This document shows positions 9,870-17,823 of a stretch of DNA of 64,000 nt, piece by piece. Under the pieces are notes generated by a model, which saw only the letters and a list, made by a program, of their open reading frames with translations, searched no databases and had not been told where the DNA came from. Each line of letters begins with the position of its first letter. Position 1 is the first letter of the stretch. Source of the stretch: Planctomycetia bacterium (GTDB taxonomy: Bacteria > Planctomycetota > Planctomycetia > Pirellulales > UBA1268); the NCBI GenBank assembly GCA_026401035.1, contig JAPLNR010000072.1, positions 1 to 64,000 on the forward strand, given 5' to 3'. The translations under genes and the position numbers were made by a program.

Positions 9870-12326
9870 TCAGTGATTGAAGATGAATTCGGGAGAATTG
9901 AGCAGCGCCCAGAAGACGTCTTCGAGCGCCTGCGTGCGGTCCGGCGCGTCGAGCACGGCGACCACCGTCTCGATCCGTTCCCGCTCCGTCGGTCGGCGGC
10001 AGTAGCACCGCACGAACAGGTTCTCGACAATTTCGCTGTCGGGCAGGCCGTCCTTGATCCACCGGGCTACGAGGCCCCCCTGCCGGATGCGTTCGTTCGC
10101 GGCATCGCCGTTCAGGAGATGCAGGGCCTGCGACAGATTGGGGTCCATCCGCACGGCACAGCTGCAGACATCCTCGCGGGTGGCGCGGCCGAATGTCGTG
10201 AGAAAATAGTTCGTCGTCCGCCCGTCGGCCACCTGCACGGCGCGGGCCCCCAATGGCAGGCCCGGAAACTTGTTCTTCGTGCCCGTCACCTCCGCCAGCA
10301 CGTCGAGCAGCACCTCGGCGCGGACTCGCCGCACGGCCGCGTGCGAGAAATTCGTATCGTCGAGCCGGTTGGTGTCGTTGAGGTCGCACGACCGCTGATA
10401 GGTCTGCGAGAGAACGATGTCGCGGACGAGCTGCCTGAAGTTCCAGCCCGACGCGGCCAGCCGCCGGCCGAGCTCGGCGAGCAAGGGGCCATTGGAGGGC
10501 GGGTTGCTCACCCGCGCGTCGTCCGGCTCGTGCACGATGCCGCGGCCGAAGAAGTGCGTCCAGGCCACGTTCGCCACGTGTTTGGCGAAATAGGGATTGT
10601 CGGGAGCCGTTATCCAGGCCGCGAGCGCCTCGCGGCGGTCGCGGTCGGTCACCTTCGGCACCGCCCCGCCAAGAAACTTCGGTGGCACGGTGGCCCCCGT
10701 CACCGGATGCTTCATGTCGCCCGAGCCCGAGTCGTAGACGATGGTTTCCCGCGGGTCGGCCCCGCGCTTGCGGGCGATCTGCTTGAAGAAGGCGGCGAAG
10801 CCGTAATAGTCGTCCATCGTCCAGCGGTCGAACGGATGGTTGTGGCACTGGGCGCACTGGATCCGCATGCCGAGGAAGGCCTGGGCCACGTTTTCGGAGA
10901 GCTTGAGCGTGTCGCGCTCGAGCTGGAAATAGTTGGTGGGCGGATGTTCGAATGTGCCGCCCGACGCCGTGATCAGGTCGCGAATCATTTGGTCGACGGG
11001 CACGTTGGCGGCGATCTTCCGGTCGAGCCACTGGTGGTAGAGATTCGCCCCCTTCGGGCTGACATCGTTGCCGCTGGAGCGAATCTGGAGGATCTCAGCC
11101 CAACGCATCACCCAGAGCTCGACGAACTCCTTCCGCGTGAGGAGTTCATCGACGAGGCGGGCCCGCTTGTCGGGCGCGGTGTCGGCGAGAAAGCCGGCCC
11201 GCTCCTCCGGCGTCGGCACGAGGCCGACGAGATCGACCGTGGCGCGGCGGAGAAATGCCTCGTCATCGCAGAGACCGCTGGGGGCGATCCGCAGCTGCGC
11301 GAGCTTCTTGTCGACCAGATCATCGATCCAGCGGGATTCCGTCGCCGCCGCCGTCGCGTCCGCCGCGGCTGGAAACGTGAACGGCAGGTCTTTCGGAATC
11401 ACGACCAGTGGCGTGCCGACGGTGATCGTGTCGTAGCGGGCCATGATGAAGGCCTCGCCGCGGCTACCGCTGGTGACGACGCCAGCGGGCGATACCTTGG
11501 CCGTGGGATCGTTGTTGGAGCCATACCAGCAGAGGTCGGTGACGTCGCGGTCGGTGCCGTCGGCAAACCGAGCCACGGCGACGAGCGGCTGGACGAGGCC
11601 GCTGCCGGCGAGCAGGGCCGTGGAGGGATACAGATCGAGGGCGACGAGTTGCAGCGGCGGAAGCGGATCGTCCAGGCCGCCGGCCGCGATCCAGCGGACG
11701 AGCGTCTGCGCGAGGCCACTGTCGGCCTCGAACCGCTTGCCGCCGGTGTGTGGCACGCTGCCGAGCGCCTTCTGCACGAGCAGGCTGCCGGCGGGATCAC
11801 CCGGATCGATGCGACGTCCGGGGAATTCACGCGTGATCCGCTGGTAGTCGCCCGCGGGATCGAAGCCGAAGAGCGAAAGCCGGAAACCGTCCTTGCCGCG
11901 GGCGGCGCCGTGGCAGCTGCCCATGTTGCAGCCGGCCCGGGCGAAGACCGGCATCACGTCGAGCCGAAACGAGAGCGGCGGCTCCGACGATGCGGAGACG
12001 ACCTTGAGCGGAATCTCCCGCACATGGCCGGCATGCTCGACGCGGATTTTCCCCACGCCGTCGGCCAGCGGCCGCAGGCTGTTCGTGTCGATGGCGACGA
12101 GCCGAGCGTCGGAGGGCGTGAACGCGGCGGCCGCCGTGACGTCTTCCGTGCGGCCGTCGGCATACACCGCCTGCACGATCAGCCACTGCCGATCGCGGGC
12201 TGAGTCGAGCTGCACCTGCGGCGGATAGACCTCGATGGCAACGGGCTCGTCGGCATGGGCATTCGCGAGAGTGAGGAAGAGGAACAGCGAGATCGAAATG
12301 GAGATCGAGCGAACAAGATTCCTCAT
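9870..12326 (-). CDS. DUF1549/DUF1553 exported cytochrome-like protein with Ig-like N-terminus
   Basis: This 818-residue protein carries a signal peptide (residues 1-25), a bacterial Ig-like (BIG2-type) stretch at ~28-110, a PSCyt-like motif CNMGSCHG (133-140), then DUF1549 (around RWIDDLVDKKLAQLRIAPSG) and DUF1553 (around REALAAWITAPDNPYFAKHVANVAWTHFFGRG). A second haem-like CAQCH lies at the end of the DUF1549 part. These families are abundant in planctomycetes and have no proven biochemical role. Its ATG overlaps the stop of the preceding PPC gene by four bases (ATGA), which indicates translational coupling. The next gene follows after 17 nt. Confidence 0.88.
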   Translation of the reverse strand: MRNLVRSISISISLFLFLTLANAHADEPVAIEVYPPQVQLDSARDRQWLIVQAVYADGRTEDVTAAAAFTPSDARLVAIDTNSLRPLADGVGKIRVEHAGHVREIPLKVVSASSEPPLSFRLDVMPVFARAGCNMGSCHGAARGKDGFRLSLFGFDPAGDYQRITREFPGRRIDPGDPAGSLLVQKALGSVPHTGGKRFEADSGLAQTLVRWIAAGGLDDPLPPLQLVALDLYPSTALLAGSGLVQPLVAVARFADGTDRDVTDLCWYGSNNDPTAKVSPAGVVTSGSRGEAFIMARYDTITVGTPLVVIPKDLPFTFPAAADATAAATESRWIDDLVDKKLAQLRIAPSGLCDDEAFLRRATVDLVGLVPTPEERAGFLADTAPDKRARLVDELLTRKEFVELWVMRWAEILQIRSSGNDVSPKGANLYHQWLDRKIAANVPVDQMIRDLITASGGTFEHPPTNYFQLERDTLKLSENVAQAFLGMRIQCAQCHNHPFDRWTMDDYYGFAAFFKQIARKRGADPRETIVYDSGSGDMKHPVTGATVPPKFLGGAVPKVTDRDRREALAAWITAPDNPYFAKHVANVAWTHFFGRGIVHEPDDARVSNPPSNGPLLAELGRRLAASGWNFRQLVRDIVLSQTYQRSCDLNDTNRLDDTNFSHAAVRRVRAEVLLDVLAEVTGTKNKFPGLPLGARAVQVADGRTTNYFLTTFGRATREDVCSCAVRMDPNLSQALHLLNGDAANERIRQGGLVARWIKDGLPDSEIVENLFVRCYCRRPTERERIETVVAVLDAPDRTQALEDVFWALLNSPEFIFNH

Positions 12327-14782
12327 GACCCGCCCTCCTTCGCGGCCGGCGGCGGGAGGGGCTTGTCGATCCGGAGCGACGTGGCGGGCGTCTGGTGCAC
12401 CACGCTGGCCGTGCCCACGGGAACCTCGATCCGGCAGAAGATGTTTTCGTGCCTGCCCACGGGAGCATCGGCGGCGACCGTCACGGCAAACTCGAGCGAC
12501 TCGTCGCCGGCCTTGAGTTCGAGCGCCGGCGCCTGCGTGTTCGTGGGCAGGCCGATGAGCGTCGCCTTGGCGGTGCCCGTGAAGGCGGCCGGGCGGGTGG
12601 CCTTGAACGTGAGCTTCGTTTCATGCCCCTGTTCCACCATCGCCTTCTCCGCCGCCAGTTCGACGAGCGGCTCGCTGACCGTGAGCGTGACGGGCCGGCT
12701 GGCGATCCAGCTGCCACGGCCGGCCCGCCTGGCCTGCTGCCGTTCTTTCTTTCCGTTGGGTTTCTTGGTGTCAGAGTTTTTGCTGTCGGGCTTCTTCTCC
12801 GCGGCTGGGATCAGGCTGGCCGCGACGGCGATCTGCCACTCCCGCATCGGCGCGTCGGCTGCGGCATTGATCGGAAACAGGATCTCCGTCTCGCCTTCCT
12901 TCACGTCCACGGTCGAGGCTCCGATTCCCGGCGGCTTGAACGGCAGTTCGAGCCGCACCTTGCCGTCGAAGTCTTCCGCGCGGTGCACCTTCACCTTCAA
13001 TTCAAGAACGCCCCGCCGCACGATCGGCACGGCCGGTGGCACGAGTTCGATCGACACCGGCGCTTCCTCCACCACCGCCACGGCGAGGCGGTCGCCGAGC
13101 GCGGTGCGGTAGGTCGTGCGGTTGGGCTCGCCGTAGATCGTGTCCGTTTCCTGCCGCAGTCCGCCGATCTGTTTGGCCGCGTCGCCGGCGCCGCTCATGA
13201 CCCGCACCGTGGCGAGCGCCGTGCCCGCCGGCGCGTCGGGGGCCGCCTCGAAGACCACGAGGCCGCCGGGGGCAGGCTCGCCAAGGAGTGGCGATAATGC
13301 CGTGACACCCGCCGGCAGGTCGGCGAAAACGAGCTGCACCGGATCGCCGCAGTTGATGCGGGTGGCGTTGAAAAACAGGGCCATGCGATTGCCGCGGGGT
13401 ACGGCGACGACGAGCCGCTGCTGGGTTTTCGTCTGTGCCGGCGGCACGGAGACCGTGACCTGCGGCAAGACTTGCTCGACATCGATCCAGTAGATGAAGT
13501 CGGGCCCGCCGCGATGTTGAAAATCATTCACGCGGAGCAGAAACGCCGCCTCTTCCGGCACCGTTACCTGCACGACGCTGTCGGGCCCGTCGGCATCGTC
13601 GTTGCCGGTGATCTTCTCCCGCTTGTCGTTGTCGCGATGGGCATTGAGCACGAGATCGACCGGCGACCCGAGCCGCCGGCCCCAGCCGCTCACCCGCCAG
13701 GTGCTGCCCTTTGGGGCCTCGACGCGAATCCAGTCGATATCGTCGGAGGCATCGATGCGACCGATGATCGCGGTGGGCGCGGTTGCCCGAGCCGCTGCGG
13801 CCGGCTCGTTGCTCGGCTCGGCCACGATCGCGACGGGGGCCGCGGTGACGCGAAAGGGAACGGCCAGCGGCGACGGCTGTTCGCCCCCGCCACGCACGGG
13901 CCGCACGCGGGCGAGGCCGTCGAGTTCGGCTGCCGGCAGGATCACCTGCTGACGGAACGGCCCGGCCGGATCGCCGATCCATTCGACATCGAGCGTCGCT
14001 CCCGGCGGCCCGCCGGGTGGCCAGGCGACATGCGGGATCGGAAAGTTGCCGACGTGCAGAAGATAGACGCCGTTGCCGCCGCCGTAGGCCGTCTCCCGCA
14101 CCCGCAGGAAATAGTCTCCTTCCCGCCCCACCGTGACCGCGATCGCGGCGTCTTGGGCGAGCAGCGGATGGTCGTCGCAGGCGGCGACGACGAAGCCCTC
14201 GGCGTCGAGGAGTTCGAGGTGCGGATCGAGCATCTGTTGATCGAGCCGGACGGCCTCGACCACCGCACTGATTCGGCCGCCGGCGGGCAGATGGATCCGG
14301 AAGGTGTCGACGTCTTCGTTTCGCAGCGTGCCCCACACCGCCTGCCCGGCCGCGATCGGCTGCGCGGATTCGGGGGCATCGTTCGGCTCCTGTTCCTCAA
14401 GTTGATCGGAGAGATGAACGTGGAACATCCGCAGGTCGGACAGCCCTTCGGCCGTCCGCAGCCGCAGCCGCTGCGGTCCGGGGGGGCAGTCGGCCGGAAT
14501 CCGCAGCGTGGCTGTCACGACGTTGTTCTCGCCGGTCAGTGCTGCGACGCTGATCCGACCCGCCTCGAAGAAGAGCTCCTGCGGCTCGTCGAGCTCCGTG
14601 CCCGTGATCCGAATCTCGACCTCGGCGCCCTGCTTCCCACCGGGCGGCTCGATCCGCTCGAGCGCCGGTGCCGCGATCGTGACGCTGCCGTAGCAAACAA
14701 GTAGACCAAGGCAGGCAAGCAGGCCAAGGCAGGCAGGCAGGCCAGTGACGATGCGGCGCATGAAAGAGGAGTCGGGAGTCAT
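12323..14782 (-). CDS. Exported PPC-domain / Ig-like protein
   Basis: The protein has 819 residues and I assign no enzymatic function. A signal peptide with two tandem LACLGLL-type units is followed by an IPT-like stretch (PALERIEPPGGKQGAEVEIRITGTEL) and a pre-peptidase C-terminal (PPC) domain at ~130-240 (EEQEPNDAPESAQPIAAGQAVWGTL, DVDTFRIHLPAGG). Further beta-sandwich regions follow. A Lys-rich stretch (EKKPDSKNSDTKKPNGKKERQQ) lies before the last domain. It is the second gene of the operon, 17 nt after the DUF1501 gene and overlapping the DUF1549/DUF1553 gene by four bases. It is presumably an accessory surface or binding protein for its partners. Confidence 0.8.
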   Translation of the reverse strand: MTPDSSFMRRIVTGLPACLGLLACLGLLVCYGSVTIAAPALERIEPPGGKQGAEVEIRITGTELDEPQELFFEAGRISVAALTGENNVVTATLRIPADCPPGPQRLRLRTAEGLSDLRMFHVHLSDQLEEQEPNDAPESAQPIAAGQAVWGTLRNEDVDTFRIHLPAGGRISAVVEAVRLDQQMLDPHLELLDAEGFVVAACDDHPLLAQDAAIAVTVGREGDYFLRVRETAYGGGNGVYLLHVGNFPIPHVAWPPGGPPGATLDVEWIGDPAGPFRQQVILPAAELDGLARVRPVRGGGEQPSPLAVPFRVTAAPVAIVAEPSNEPAAAARATAPTAIIGRIDASDDIDWIRVEAPKGSTWRVSGWGRRLGSPVDLVLNAHRDNDKREKITGNDDADGPDSVVQVTVPEEAAFLLRVNDFQHRGGPDFIYWIDVEQVLPQVTVSVPPAQTKTQQRLVVAVPRGNRMALFFNATRINCGDPVQLVFADLPAGVTALSPLLGEPAPGGLVVFEAAPDAPAGTALATVRVMSGAGDAAKQIGGLRQETDTIYGEPNRTTYRTALGDRLAVAVVEEAPVSIELVPPAVPIVRRGVLELKVKVHRAEDFDGKVRLELPFKPPGIGASTVDVKEGETEILFPINAAADAPMREWQIAVAASLIPAAEKKPDSKNSDTKKPNGKKERQQARRAGRGSWIASRPVTLTVSEPLVELAAEKAMVEQGHETKLTFKATRPAAFTGTAKATLIGLPTNTQAPALELKAGDESLEFAVTVAADAPVGRHENIFCRIEVPVGTASVVHQTPATSLRIDKPLPPPAAKEGGS

Positions 14783-14799
14783 TGCCGGGCAAGACCCTT

Positions 14800-16107
14800 T
14801 CAGGCGAGCAGGTCCCGCCGAACCTTGCCCCCGTCGACGATCTCCACCGGCCGGTTTCCCGGAGCCACGAGCTCCTTGTCGGCCACGATGCCCAGGCAGT
14901 GATAGACCGTGGTCGCCAGATCCTCGACCGACAGGGGAGCATCGGCGGGCTCGGCGGCGATCGCGTCGGACGCGCCGTAGACGAGGCCCTTTTTCACGCC
15001 GCCGCCGGCGAGCAGGATGGAAAAGACTTTCGGCCAGTGGTCGCGGCCGGCGTCCTTGTTGATCTTCGGCGTGCGGCCGAATTCACTCGACACCATCACG
15101 AGCGTCGAGTCGAGCAGCCCGCGCTCTTCGAGGTCGCGGATGAGGGCCGCATAGGCCTGATCAAACGGCGGCAGCGTCTTCGCAATGCCGTCGGTGATCT
15201 TCTGGTGCATGTCCCAGCCGCCATAGTTGAGCGAGACGAGCCGCACACCCGACTCGACGAGTCGCCGGGCCAGCAGCATCCGCTGGCCGGCCTCGTTCCG
15301 CCCGTAGGCGTCGCGGGTCGCGGCCGACTCGGCCTGGATGTCGAAGGCGGCCCGCGCCCGGTCGGAACTGACGAGGTCGTAGGCCCGGCGATAAAACTCA
15401 TCCATCGCCTCGAGGTTCTCGCTCTCCTCGAGCTGCTGAAAGTGCCGGCCCACGATGTCGCGCAGCCGCTGCCGCGTGGCAAACCGCCGGGCATCGACAC
15501 CGCCGGGCAGCGCGAGATCCCGCACGGTGAAGTTGGGGCTCGCCGGATCGGCGCCGATCGTGAACGGCCCGAAGGCACTCCCGAGGTAGCCCGCGCCGGC
15601 ATCGGGGGCCGGCAGGTTTGGGAGGCAGACATACGGCGGCAGGCTCTCGCGGGGCCCGAGTTCGTGCGACACCACGCTGCCAAAACTCGGGAACGTGAGC
15701 GCGGGGCTTGGCCGATACCCCGTGAACATGTTGTGCGTGCCCCGCTCGTGGGCCGCCTCGCCGTGGGTCATCGAGCGGACGACCGTGATCCGGTCGGCGA
15801 TCTGCGCGGTCTGCACGAGCTTCTCGTTGAAGTGCACGCCTGACAGGCTTGTCGGGATCGTGCCCATGTCGCCGCGGTATTCCAGCGGCGCGAGCGGCTT
15901 GGGATCAAACGTCTCCTGCTGCGCCCAGCCGCCGGGGAGCCAGATGTGGATCACGCTCTGGGCGGTGCCCGAGAAATGGGCGAACGACTTGGTGTCGCCG
16001 CGGGCCGCCTGCTGACGGAGCAGCCCGCCGAGTGAGAGGCCGAGGCCGGAGGCCGCTCCAACCTGGAGAAAATCCCGCCGCGAACCACTGCCGGACGCCG
16101 CGAACAT
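14800..16107 (-). CDS. DUF1501 protein with Tat-type signal
   Basis: This 435-residue member of the DUF1501 family (sulfatase/alkaline phosphatase-like fold) is the first gene of the operon. The N-terminus SRRDFLQVGAASGLGLSLGGLL is a twin-arginine export signal. Family hallmarks include VRSMTHGEAAHERGTHNMFTGYRPSP and the C-terminal SSEFGRTPKINKDAGRDHW. The start is supported by GGGAGG seven bases before the ATG. A TAAAAT box about 40 nt upstream could be the operon promoter; no -35 is evident. DUF1501 proteins almost always sit beside DUF1549/DUF1553 genes in planctomycetes. Their substrate is unknown. Confidence 0.88.
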   Translation of the reverse strand: MFAASGSGSRRDFLQVGAASGLGLSLGGLLRQQAARGDTKSFAHFSGTAQSVIHIWLPGGWAQQETFDPKPLAPLEYRGDMGTIPTSLSGVHFNEKLVQTAQIADRITVVRSMTHGEAAHERGTHNMFTGYRPSPALTFPSFGSVVSHELGPRESLPPYVCLPNLPAPDAGAGYLGSAFGPFTIGADPASPNFTVRDLALPGGVDARRFATRQRLRDIVGRHFQQLEESENLEAMDEFYRRAYDLVSSDRARAAFDIQAESAATRDAYGRNEAGQRMLLARRLVESGVRLVSLNYGGWDMHQKITDGIAKTLPPFDQAYAALIRDLEERGLLDSTLVMVSSEFGRTPKINKDAGRDHWPKVFSILLAGGGVKKGLVYGASDAIAAEPADAPLSVEDLATTVYHCLGIVADKELVAPGNRPVEIVDGGKVRRDLLA

Positions 16108-16214
16108 GGGAAGACCTCCCGGGGGGGTGCCGTCACGGGAAAGATTTTACAGTGGCGACGCGGGACGGGCTAGGTTTGGGAGATGGGGGCAAAGATTACG
16201 GCCTCAAGGCCCCC

Positions 16215-17588
16215 CTATTCGTCGAACGTGCGCTTGCCACGCAGCAGGTGGTGGTAATGCTGGGCGAAGCGGTGGGCCTCGTCGCGGACATATTCCAGGA
16301 GCCGCAGGGAGTAGGAGTCGCGGGAGAGCCGCAGCGGCTCGCTCCTGCCCGGCAGGAAGACCTCCTCCTCGCGCTTGGCCAGCGAGATGATGCACGGCGG
16401 CTCGATGCCGAGTGATTCGACGGCGTCGAGCGCCGCCGACAGCTGCCCCTTGCCGCCGTCCACCAGGAAGATGTCGGGCAGCGAACCACCCTCGCGAGCG
16501 AGCCGCGCGAACCGTCGCGACACCACCTCGTGGATGCTCTTGAAATCGTCGATCCCGTCGACCGTCTTGATGCGATACCGCTTGTAGCCCGGCTTGAATG
16601 GCAGGCCATCGATGAACTGCACGAGGCTGGCCACCGTTTCGTTGCCATGCAGGTGGGCGATGTCGACGCCCTCAATCACCCGCGGCGGCTTCTTCAGGCC
16701 GAGCACCTTCTCGAGGCCCGCGAGCCCCTTCTTCGGATCGACGAGAAACACCTCCGGCTGGACGTTCTCCTCCAGGTCGCCACGGTCACCGAGCGTTTCG
16801 AGCAGCCGGATCTCATCCCGCAGCCGGGCTGCCTTCTCGAACTCGAGTTTGCCCGAGGCCGCGAGCATGTCCTGCTTCATCTCCTCGAGGAGCCGTTTCT
16901 TGCCCCCCTCGAGAAACGTCTTCAGCCGGTTGATGTCCTTGCGATACTCCTCCTTCGAGATCCGCAGGTTGCAGGGGGCCGTGCACTGGTCGATCGACGC
17001 GAGCAGGCAAGGGCGAAACCACCGCCACTGCTCGTCGTCGGCATCGATGTCGAGCGTGCAGGTGCGAAACTTGAAAATCCGCTGCAGCACCACGATCGCA
17101 CCCCGCAGGCTGCCGGCGCTCGTGAACGGTCCGTAGAGCTTCACGCCCTTCTGCCGGGGCGTGCGAGTGAACTCGACCCTGGGGAAATCCTCGTGGGTCG
17201 TAATCTGCAGATAGGGAAACGTCTTGTCGTCCTTGAGGTCGGAGTTGAACCGCGGCTGCACGTCCTTCACGAGCCGGCTCTCGAGCAGGAGCGCGTCGAC
17301 CTCGCTCTCGGCCTCCAGGTAATCGATGTCGCGGATCTCCTGCACGAGATCGGCCGTGCGGCGGTCGAGTTCGGCGGCCTTCAGGAAATAGCTCCCCGCC
17401 CGCGACCGCAGGTTTTTCGCCTTGCCGACGTAGATCACGCGGCCGGCGGCATCCTTCATGAGATAGACGCCCGGCGTCTGGGGAAACGTCTTCACCTTCT
17501 CCGCGGCAGCCGAACGATCGAGGCTCCCCGTCGCGTGGTCGGTGTCGGCGGGAGTGGTTTCGGCCCGCGGGTCGGCTTCAGCGCTCAT
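16215..17588 (-). CDS. uvrC: Short UvrC excinuclease subunit
   Basis: UvrC makes the dual incisions of nucleotide excision repair with UvrB. The GIY-YIG domain (TPGVYLMKDAAGRVIYVGKAKNLRSR), the UvrBC contact region (KLEFEKAARLRDEIRLLE) and the RNase H-like endonuclease domain (GVDIAHLHG, LVDGGKGQL, RDEAHRFAQHYH) are all present. The protein stops right after the last motif. At about 457 residues it lacks the C-terminal helix-hairpin-helix domain of the usual ~600-residue UvrC. The ORF extends to an ATG at 17627; I prefer the ATG at 17588 because the extra residues have no family match. The stop is TAG next to a GGCC-rich hairpin. Confidence 0.87.
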   Translation of the reverse strand: MSAEADPRAETTPADTDHATGSLDRSAAAEKVKTFPQTPGVYLMKDAAGRVIYVGKAKNLRSRAGSYFLKAAELDRRTADLVQEIRDIDYLEAESEVDALLLESRLVKDVQPRFNSDLKDDKTFPYLQITTHEDFPRVEFTRTPRQKGVKLYGPFTSAGSLRGAIVVLQRIFKFRTCTLDIDADDEQWRWFRPCLLASIDQCTAPCNLRISKEEYRKDINRLKTFLEGGKKRLLEEMKQDMLAASGKLEFEKAARLRDEIRLLETLGDRGDLEENVQPEVFLVDPKKGLAGLEKVLGLKKPPRVIEGVDIAHLHGNETVASLVQFIDGLPFKPGYKRYRIKTVDGIDDFKSIHEVVSRRFARLAREGGSLPDIFLVDGGKGQLSAALDAVESLGIEPPCIISLAKREEEVFLPGRSEPLRLSRDSYSLRLLEYVRDEAHRFAQHYHHLLRGKRTFDE

Positions 17589-17643
17589 GGCATCGATTGT
17601 ACCGATGGAGCCTGGGGGCCGCTTCATTCACAAGCGGTCTGCC

Positions 17644-17774
17644 ACCCGCATTGGTCGCCGGCGGCAGAAGTCTCCTTCACGCTGAAATCTCTCCTTTGAC
17701 GACCTACGGAGCTGCTGACCCCAGAAGGTCGAGATTTCAGACGTTCGTCGAGCTTCCGCCGACCGGCTCCTCAG
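17644..17774. repeat. Structured dispersed repeat, copy B
   Basis: This 131-nt copy has the same nested hairpin as copies A and C. The middle helix is ACG-CTGAAATCT (17679-17690) with AGATTTCAG-a-CGT (17732-17744). Compared with copy A it differs on both strands at four paired positions, and pairing is kept each time. The inner CGACCT/AGGTCG (17700-17705, 17726-17731) and the outer GCCGG-CGGCAGAAG helix are conserved. It lies about 50 nt downstream of the phosphoglucomutase stop and upstream of uvrC. Confidence 0.78.
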
Positions 17775-17823
17775 TATCGGGAGGTGGAAAAGGCAAATGG
17801 TGGCTGTCACCTTTTTCGCTGCA

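Noticed and set aside
9853-11031. N-terminal extension of the PSCyt1-WD40 ORF
   Set aside because: It overlaps the DUF1549/DUF1553 gene in another frame and reads as Arg-rich sequence; the ATG at 9852 lies in the 17-nt gap pattern of the operon.
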